DNA from: Nitrospirota bacterium
GTDB taxonomy: Bacteria; Nitrospirota; Nitrospiria; Nitrospirales; Nitrospiraceae
DNA: 10,505 bases
Direction of reading: 5' to 3'
Assembly: GCA_004296865.1 (NCBI GenBank)
Contig: SCVQ01000236.1
Coordinates: forward strand, 1 to 10,505
Shown here: positions 6,167 to 10,505 of the stretch, piece by piece
How the letters are laid out: every line of letters begins with the position of its first letter
Position numbering within the stretch: position 1 is the first letter of the stretch
Made by a program: the position numbers and the translations under genes
Notes under the pieces: model-generated
What the model was told of the DNA's origin: nothing
Seen by the model: the letters and a program-made list of their open reading frames with translations, nothing else
The model's database searches: none

Positions 6167-7198
6167 TTACCCCGCCGCCACCGCCGTCTTTTCGTCGCCA
6201 CAGCCGACCCGCGTGGACAAGCCCGCGAGAAACTGTTTCACCAGGTCCAGGAGCCTGACCGACACCTTTTCCAAGGACTCCTGATCGCCGATTTCCATCC
6301 AGGTCACCCCCGGCTCTTTGCGAAACCAGGTCATCTGGCGCTTCGCGAAATGGCGGGTGTCCCGTTTGAGCAGCCGGACCGCCTCCTCATAGGGATAGTC
6401 CCCGGCCAGGTATCCTGCGATCTGCCGATACCCAAGCCCCTTCATGGAACCCCGGTCCCGCCCGTAGCCCTTCTCCAACAGTCCACGGGTTTCCTGGACC
6501 AATCCCTTGGCCAACTGCTCGTCAACCCGCTCGTCGATCCGCCGATAGAGTGCGGCGCGGTCCCTCGTCAGGCCGATCAGCAAGGAGGCAAACGGGGTTT
6601 CGGCAAAGGCGTGACGGCGGTGCGACTCCGACAGCGGATGGCCTGAGAGATGATGCACTTCCAAGGCCCGGATGATCTTCACATGGTCGTGGGGATGCAG
6701 CCGTTCGGCCGACTCCGGATCGACGCGAGCCAGCTCATGGTGGAGATACTCCGCTCCATTCACACGCGCTTCACCGACCAGCCGTTCACGAAAGCTCCAA
6801 TCGGCCGGGGGGCCGTTCCACAAGCCATGCAGCAACGTCCTGACGTAGAGGCCGGTCCCTCCGACCACCAAGGGAATTTTGCCTTGGCCGTACAGACGCT
6901 CGATCTCACGCAGGGCCTGCCGCCGGTACGCCCCCACATTGAACGGCTGATCCGGCTCCACCAGGTCGATCAACCGGTGCGGCACGCCCAGTCGTTCCTC
7001 CAGGCTCGGCTTATCCATCCCGATGTCCATGCCGCGATAGACCTGCCGGGAATCGGCCGTGAGCACGTCGGTGCCCAGGACTTTCGCCAGCAAGACAGCG
7101 ACCCGGCTCTTTCCGACCGCCGTCGGTCCCACCAGGGCGATCAGCGGCCTCAGAGAAGTGACCAGTGACACGTGACGGGTAACAGGTGCCTGGCTCAT
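6167..7198 (-). CDS. miaA: tRNA dimethylallyltransferase
   Basis: A 343-residue cytoplasmic enzyme that transfers a dimethylallyl group to N6 of A37 in tRNAs reading UNN codons. Visible motifs are the P-loop GPTAVGKS (24-31), ADSRQVYRGMDIG (48-60) with catalytic Asp49, VVGGTGLY (111-118) with Thr115 near the target adenine, KIIRALEVHHLSGHPLS (174-190), and RHFAKRQMTWFRKE (282-295) for tRNA contact. The usual GTAKP after the second motif reads GMDKP, a mild deviation. The ATG at 7198 is preferred, with a purine-rich GAAGAAGAG upstream; a GTG at 7237 is in frame and would add 13 residues. Residues 5-15 (PVTRHVSLVTS), before the P-loop domain, are encoded by a heptamer repeat array. The gene follows mutL, as in enterobacteria, after a 57-base gap. 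Confidence 0.95.
   Translation of the reverse strand: MSQAPVTRHVSLVTSLRPLIALVGPTAVGKSRVAVLLAKVLGTDVLTADSRQVYRGMDIGMDKPSLEERLGVPHRLIDLVEPDQPFNVGAYRRQALREIERLYGQGKIPLVVGGTGLYVRTLLHGLWNGPPADWSFRERLVGEARVNGAEYLHHELARVDPESAERLHPHDHVKIIRALEVHHLSGHPLSESHRRHAFAETPFASLLIGLTRDRAALYRRIDERVDEQLAKGLVQETRGLLEKGYGRDRGSMKGLGYRQIAGYLAGDYPYEEAVRLLKRDTRHFAKRQMTWFRKEPGVTWMEIGDQESLEKVSVRLLDLVKQFLAGLSTRVGCGDEKTAVAAG
7158..7189. repeat. Heptamer repeat array inside the 5' coding region of miaA
   Basis: On the + strand GTGA-like cores recur every 7 bases at 7158, 7165, 7172 (all GTGA), 7179 (GTAA) and 7186 (GTGC). It is translated within miaA as residues of an N-terminal extension before the conserved P-loop strand. 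Its orientation is opposite to that of the array at 7213-7259, so the two arms can pair around the miaA start codon. Confidence 0.75.
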
Positions 7199-7212
7199 GC
7201 TTCGCTCTTCTT

Positions 7213-7259
7213 CCACATCCGACTCGTCACTCCTCACGCATCACCCGTCACGATCTCAC
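7213..7259. repeat. Heptamer repeat array at the mutL-miaA junction, overlapping the mutL stop
   Basis: On the + strand TCAC-like cores recur every 7 bases at 7213 (CCAC), 7220 (CGAC), 7227, 7234, 7241 and 7248 (all TCAC), then once more at 7256 with an 8-base step. The TGA stop of mutL (7256-7258) is part of the last unit, and a possible GTG start of miaA (7235-7237) lies in another. GTGACGGGT (7172-7180) and ACCCGTCAC (7243-7251) form a 9-bp perfect inverted repeat between the two arrays. Confidence 0.78.
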
Positions 7260-9121
7260 GCCCGACCGAAAATCTTGGCCAACTCGTTTGCTGGAAAGCG
7301 AAGCGCGATGCGACGGCCATGCGGGCACGTCATCGGCAAGCCTTCTTCGACCCAGTCCTCGATCAACTGCTTGCTTTCCGCCAGGTCCATCGCGCGGCCC
7401 GCCCGGACAGCCGAATGACAGGCCAGCGAAGCCAAGACGGGCCTGACGCGCACGTCGAGGGAAGACGCGGCATTCCACTCCGACAGGTCGTCCAAGAGGT
7501 CCTGCAGCAACGCCGGATAGTCCAGGTGGCCGAGCAAAGCCGGCACCGCGCGAATCACGAACGCGGAGGCGCCGAACGGTTCGATCACGAGGCCCAGCTT
7601 CTCCAGGTCGCTCACGTGTCGCTGGAGCAGCGCGGCTCCATGAGGCGGCAGCTCGACCGGCTCCGCGATGAGCAAGGGCTGCGACGCCACCCCCTGCGTC
7701 AGCCAAGCCCGCCACAAGCGCTCGAACAAGACCCGTTCATGCGCGGTGTGCTGATCGATCACCTGCAATTCCGATCCGACCTGCGCGACCAGAAACGTGC
7801 GGCTCACCTGCCCCAACGGAACGACCTCGCTGCCGACCCCAGGTCGATAGGTCTGCAGCGGTTCGTAAAGCCCCGGCGCTTCAGCCGGATCGGCGCTGGC
7901 GGACCCGCCCGCTATCCCTTGGGACAGGGCCATCTGTCTGGCGCCTCTCGCCCAGTCGTAGTCCGACCTGGGGGCCGCCGACGAAAGGCTCTGCCCCTCC
8001 CCAACCAGCCACCCTGCCGGCCTGCCCGAGCCGGCCCAGGCCTCATGCGACCCGGCCAAGCCGGACGACGCGTCTGCCATCGACCCGGCGGCCCGACCGT
8101 CCATCGGCGCCGACGCCTGCCCACCCAATGCCCCCCTGATCGCCTGTCGCACCGTCTGATGGACCAAGTCCTGATCGGCAAACCGGACTTCGCGTTTCGT
8201 CGGATGCACATTGACGTCAACCCGCTCCGGATCCACTTCCAGAAACAGCACGTAGCGGGGATACCGTCCTTTGGCAAGGAATGAGCCATAGCCATCGGAG
8301 ACCGCATGGGCGACCGTCGCATTCTTGACCGCCCGGCGATTGACGAACAACTCCTGGGGGGTCCGTCCCGCCCGCGTCTGCGCTGCATCGACCGTCACGC
8401 CCTCGAGGCGCAGGCCTGGCCGCTCAGCCCGGACCTCCACCATGTGTGCCATCACCTTCATGCCATAGACCTGGAGCATGCGGTCCCGACTCGATGAGAC
8501 GGCGGCATAGTCGAACACCTCTTGCCCGTTGTGCTTGAGCCGAAACTGCACCAGCGGCCAAGCCAGGGCCGCCTGCTGGACCACCTGACAGATGTGAGAG
8601 AACTCGGTCGCCGCCGACTTCAAAAACTTCTTGCGGGCCGGCGTATTGAAGAACAGGTCCGCCACTTCGATCTGCGTCCCCGGAGCCGCCGCCGACTCTT
8701 CCGCCGCAGTGACGGCACCGACCGTCACCCGCACCGAGGTACCGACCGGCTCGTGCCGGCAAGCCGTGACCAGCCGGACCTTCGAGACCGCCGAGATGCT
8801 GGGCAACGCTTCGCCGCGAAACCCCAGGGTCTTGATCGACCAGAGATCCTGCTCGGAGCGCAACTTGCTCGTGGCATGGCGCTGGAAGGCCAACTGGGCA
8901 TCGCTCCGCCCCATGCCCTCGCCGTCATCCGTGACCTTGATCAGCCCGCGCCCGCCGTCGGTCACCTCAACCGTGATCCGGCGGCTCTCGGCATCCAGGC
9001 TGTTGTCGATCAATTCCCGCACCACGGCAGCCGGCCGTTCCACCACTTCGCCGGCGGCAATACGGCTGACCAGGTCGCCCGGCAAGACCCGGATTTTCCC
9101 AAGGCTGCTCGCCACGCTCAT
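7256..9121 (-). CDS. mutL: DNA mismatch repair protein MutL, endonuclease type
   Basis: A 621-residue cytoplasmic mismatch-repair ATPase that links MutS recognition to strand incision. The N-terminal GHKL ATPase domain shows RIAAGEVVERP (20-30), RELIDNSLDA (35-44) with catalytic Glu36 and Mg-binding Asn40, DDGEGM (65-70), RHATSKL (81-87) and TLGFRGEALPSISAVS (98-113), followed by VDVNVHPTKREVRF (301-314). A low-complexity Gly/Ala/Ser linker (about 335-430) leads to the dimerisation domain. There the metal-binding endonuclease motif is DQHTAHERVLFE (456-467), with Thr where Ala is usual. ACHSAVRA (567-574) and CPHGR (599-603) complete the nuclease site. These motifs imply nicking by MutL itself, as in bacteria without MutH. 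The ATG overlaps the cpoB stop in ATGA, so translation is coupled. Confidence 0.97.
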   Translation of the reverse strand: MSVASSLGKIRVLPGDLVSRIAAGEVVERPAAVVRELIDNSLDAESRRITVEVTDGGRGLIKVTDDGEGMGRSDAQLAFQRHATSKLRSEQDLWSIKTLGFRGEALPSISAVSKVRLVTACRHEPVGTSVRVTVGAVTAAEESAAAPGTQIEVADLFFNTPARKKFLKSAATEFSHICQVVQQAALAWPLVQFRLKHNGQEVFDYAAVSSSRDRMLQVYGMKVMAHMVEVRAERPGLRLEGVTVDAAQTRAGRTPQELFVNRRAVKNATVAHAVSDGYGSFLAKGRYPRYVLFLEVDPERVDVNVHPTKREVRFADQDLVHQTVRQAIRGALGGQASAPMDGRAAGSMADASSGLAGSHEAWAGSGRPAGWLVGEGQSLSSAAPRSDYDWARGARQMALSQGIAGGSASADPAEAPGLYEPLQTYRPGVGSEVVPLGQVSRTFLVAQVGSELQVIDQHTAHERVLFERLWRAWLTQGVASQPLLIAEPVELPPHGAALLQRHVSDLEKLGLVIEPFGASAFVIRAVPALLGHLDYPALLQDLLDDLSEWNAASSLDVRVRPVLASLACHSAVRAGRAMDLAESKQLIEDWVEEGLPMTCPHGRRIALRFPANELAKIFGRA

Positions 9122-9924
9122 CGCAGTTCGGCCAATTTGCCCTTGGCCAGCTTGGCCTCGGGGGACGTGGGATATTCCTCGATCACCCGCTTCAAAAACG
9201 CGCGGGCCTTGAGGACATCCCCGCCTTCGACCGCCGTCACGCCCACCTTGAACAGGGCCGGTGCGACCTTCTCGCCCTTCGGATACTCGTTGATGACTCG
9301 CTCAAAGGATTGAGCCGCCCGCGTGAAGTCTTTGGTGCCGTAATAGGACTCGCCCAGGAAGTACAACGCATCGGCGGTTTTGGCGGTCGACGGGAAATCG
9401 TTCAGGAACCGCTGGAACCCCTCGATCGACATCGCATAACGACCTTCCATGTAGTCATTGTAAGCCAGGTTGTAGGCCGAGGTCGGGCTGATACTGGGCG
9501 TCCCAGGCATCATGGGAGGCGGCTCGGGCAGAGAAGGCAACCTGGCCGGCTTGGACTGACGCGACGGCTCGCCGTCGGGCAGATCGCTCGCAGCCGGGGC
9601 CACCGGATAGGTCTCCGAGCGACGAGCCAACCGGCCCTCCAATTCCTTGAACCGATCTTCGAGCTGTTGCATGCGCAGCCGGAGACTGTCGATGTCCTTC
9701 GACTCCCGCCCCGACGGCTTGGCCTCCAACTTCGCCTCGAGAGACTTGATCCGATTCTGGATCCCTTCGTCCCGTTCGCGGTCCTGCTCCTGAGCCTTGA
9801 CGACATCGCGAAGGTCATTCCGCAAATCTACGAAGTCGGCATGCATGGCGCAGCCCGTAGAGGCCGCCGCCAACACCGCACACATGAAGAAACAGGCTCG
9901 AGGAAATCGATCGGTCCTGTGCAT
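9118..9924 (-). CDS. cpoB: CpoB/YbgF-like Tol-Pal-associated TPR lipoprotein
   Basis: A 268-residue exported protein. From the ATG at 9924 a signal sequence ends in a lipobox-like STGC (Cys25), so it is probably lipid-anchored, unlike the soluble periplasmic E. coli CpoB. A charged coiled-coil region follows (33-67 and 76-103), then a Pro/Ser-rich linker (106-147). A C-terminal domain of three TPRs (149-267) carries the YbgF pattern: AYNLAYNDYMEGRYAMSIEGF, ALYFLGESYYGTKDF, then AKLAKGKLAELR at the end. CpoB connects outer-membrane constriction by Tol-Pal with septal peptidoglycan synthesis; that role is inferred from the family. AGG lies 7 bases upstream of the ATG, inside the end of the preceding gene, whose stop is 4 bases away. 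The stop overlaps the mutL start. A longer in-frame start near 10053 would run through the preceding gene and is rejected. Confidence 0.87.
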   Translation of the reverse strand: MHRTDRFPRACFFMCAVLAAASTGCAMHADFVDLRNDLRDVVKAQEQDRERDEGIQNRIKSLEAKLEAKPSGRESKDIDSLRLRMQQLEDRFKELEGRLARRSETYPVAPAASDLPDGEPSRQSKPARLPSLPEPPPMMPGTPSISPTSAYNLAYNDYMEGRYAMSIEGFQRFLNDFPSTAKTADALYFLGESYYGTKDFTRAAQSFERVINEYPKGEKVAPALFKVGVTAVEGGDVLKARAFLKRVIEEYPTSPEAKLAKGKLAELR

Positions 9925-9928
9925 AGTC

Positions 9929-10505
9929 TTACCTGGGTTGCTTGAGTTGCGCCAACTTATCCAAGGCCTTGTCGGCCTCGGGGCTCTTGGGATAAGCATC
10001 CACGACCTGCCGCAGCGCCGCCGAGGCGCGCCCGCTGTCTTTGAGCGCCGCATACGCGAACCCTTTTTTCAACAACGCGGCCGGCACTTTCTCGCTCGTC
10101 GGATACATCAGCTTGACGCGATCGTACGCGTCGATCGCCCGCGCGTACTCCTTGTTCCCATAGTAGCATTCCCCCATCCAGTACTGCGCGTTGGACGCCA
10201 ATTCGGAGGTCGGATGTTGCGCGAGGAACTGGGAGAAGCCCTGCAACGCGCCGCTCAAATCTCCCCGTTTGAATTTCTGCATGGCACGGTCGTAGTCCTC
10301 GCGTGGGTTGGAGGACGCCGGACCTGCCGCCCCGGGTTGAGCGCGCTCCGGCCGTGCAGCCCCGGCCGATTCCTGCACCGACGCCTCGGCCGATCCTGAG
10401 GCGGCTTGAACCGGTTGCGCGGCCGACTTCGCCGACTCCTCGTCGGACAATGCCGCATCCGGCTGCGACGGCGCCTCCGGCCTTGCGACCAGGCGCGGCG
10501 CCTTG
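9929..10505 (-). CDS. Second CpoB/YbgF-like TPR protein, C-terminal part; 5' end outside window
   Basis: The frame is open to the right edge (191 residues visible), so the N-terminus is missing; a TTG at 10450 is only an internal codon. The first ~65 visible residues form a Pro/Ala/Ser/Glu-rich linker without predicted fold. A three-TPR domain follows (EDYDRAMQKFKRGDLSGAL, AQYWMGECYYGNKEYARAI, then KALDKLAQLKQ near the end) and closely parallels the C-terminal domain of the next gene. The two look like tandem paralogues. The stop lies 4 bases before the cpoB start, so the pair is probably co-translated. Whether it starts with a signal peptide, lipobox or another domain, and whether tolB or pal lie upstream, cannot be seen. 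Confidence 0.8.
   Translation of the reverse strand, partial: KAPRLVARPEAPSQPDAALSDEESAKSAAQPVQAASGSAEASVQESAGAARPERAQPGAAGPASSNPREDYDRAMQKFKRGDLSGALQGFSQFLAQHPTSELASNAQYWMGECYYGNKEYARAIDAYDRVKLMYPTSEKVPAALLKKGFAYAALKDSGRASAALRQVVDAYPKSPEADKALDKLAQLKQPR

Noticed and set aside
5217..7259. The short repeats as a CRISPR array
   Set aside because: Units are 7 bases, degenerate and contiguous, without 25-40 base repeats separated by unique spacers, and no cas gene is present.
7172..8284. 370-codon open frame on the + strand opposite mutL, and similar long frames opposite mtnP, the kinase gene and rodZ
   Set aside because: These lie antisense to genes with full family motifs and show Arg/Pro/His-rich composition typical of shadow frames in GC-rich DNA.
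9925..10053. Upstream extension of the cpoB reading frame to 10053
   Set aside because: The extra 43 residues are Arg/Pro-rich and run out of frame through the end of the preceding TPR gene. The ATG at 9924 starts a proper signal sequence with lipobox.

Overview
The window is a GC-rich, gene-dense bacterial chromosome segment. It holds one partial gene on the + strand at the left edge and a long run of ten genes on the - strand. Gene content (class I periplasmic cytochrome c, RodZ-type protein, PilF-type TPR lipoprotein, endonuclease-type MutL, lipoprotein form of CpoB, caspase-fold protein) suggests a Gram-negative, diderm environmental bacterium. The style of the proteins and the degenerate heptamer repeats between genes remind me of Nitrospira/Nitrospirota. 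That assignment is a recollection-based inference, not proven here.

Layout, left to right. Positions 3-911 (+): C-terminal part of a peptidase C14 (caspase-fold) protein in which both catalytic motifs are degraded. Positions 942-978: a symmetric rho-independent terminator shared by the convergent genes. Positions 1007-1456 (-): secreted monoheme cytochrome c with its own sigma70-like promoter and a strong ribosome binding site. Positions 1626-2489 (-): trimeric-type purine nucleoside phosphorylase. Positions 2568-4205 (-): rodZ-like and pilF/pilW-like genes. Positions 4210-5124 (-): PfkB-family kinase. Positions 5238-6125 (-): S-methyl-5'-thioadenosine phosphorylase (mtnP). Positions 6167-7198 (-): miaA. 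Positions 7256-9121 (-): mutL. Positions 9118-9924 and 9929-10505 (-): two tandem CpoB/YbgF-like TPR proteins, the second open at the right edge. No stretch above 300 bases lacks a gene.

Transcription of the - strand block runs from right to left. Several junctions are tight: 4 bases between the two CpoB-like genes, an ATGA overlap into mutL, 4 bases from the kinase gene to pilF, and 3 bases from pilF to rodZ. This suggests a polycistronic unit or a series of coupled pairs. Functional groups are: envelope/Tol-Pal-linked periplasmic proteins; mismatch repair plus tRNA modification (the mutL-miaA pair also known from enterobacteria); nucleoside/MTA salvage (mtnP, a PfkB kinase, and a purine nucleoside phosphorylase); and cell shape/type IV pilus-related functions (pilF-rodZ).

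The most unusual points are the apparently catalytically dead caspase-fold protein and a family of degenerate 7-base repeats (core TCAC/GTGA) at gene junctions. These repeats supply the stop codons of mutL and mtnP and part of the N-terminal coding sequence of miaA. I see no clear evidence for a CRISPR array, tRNA, rRNA, insertion sequence or phage gene.
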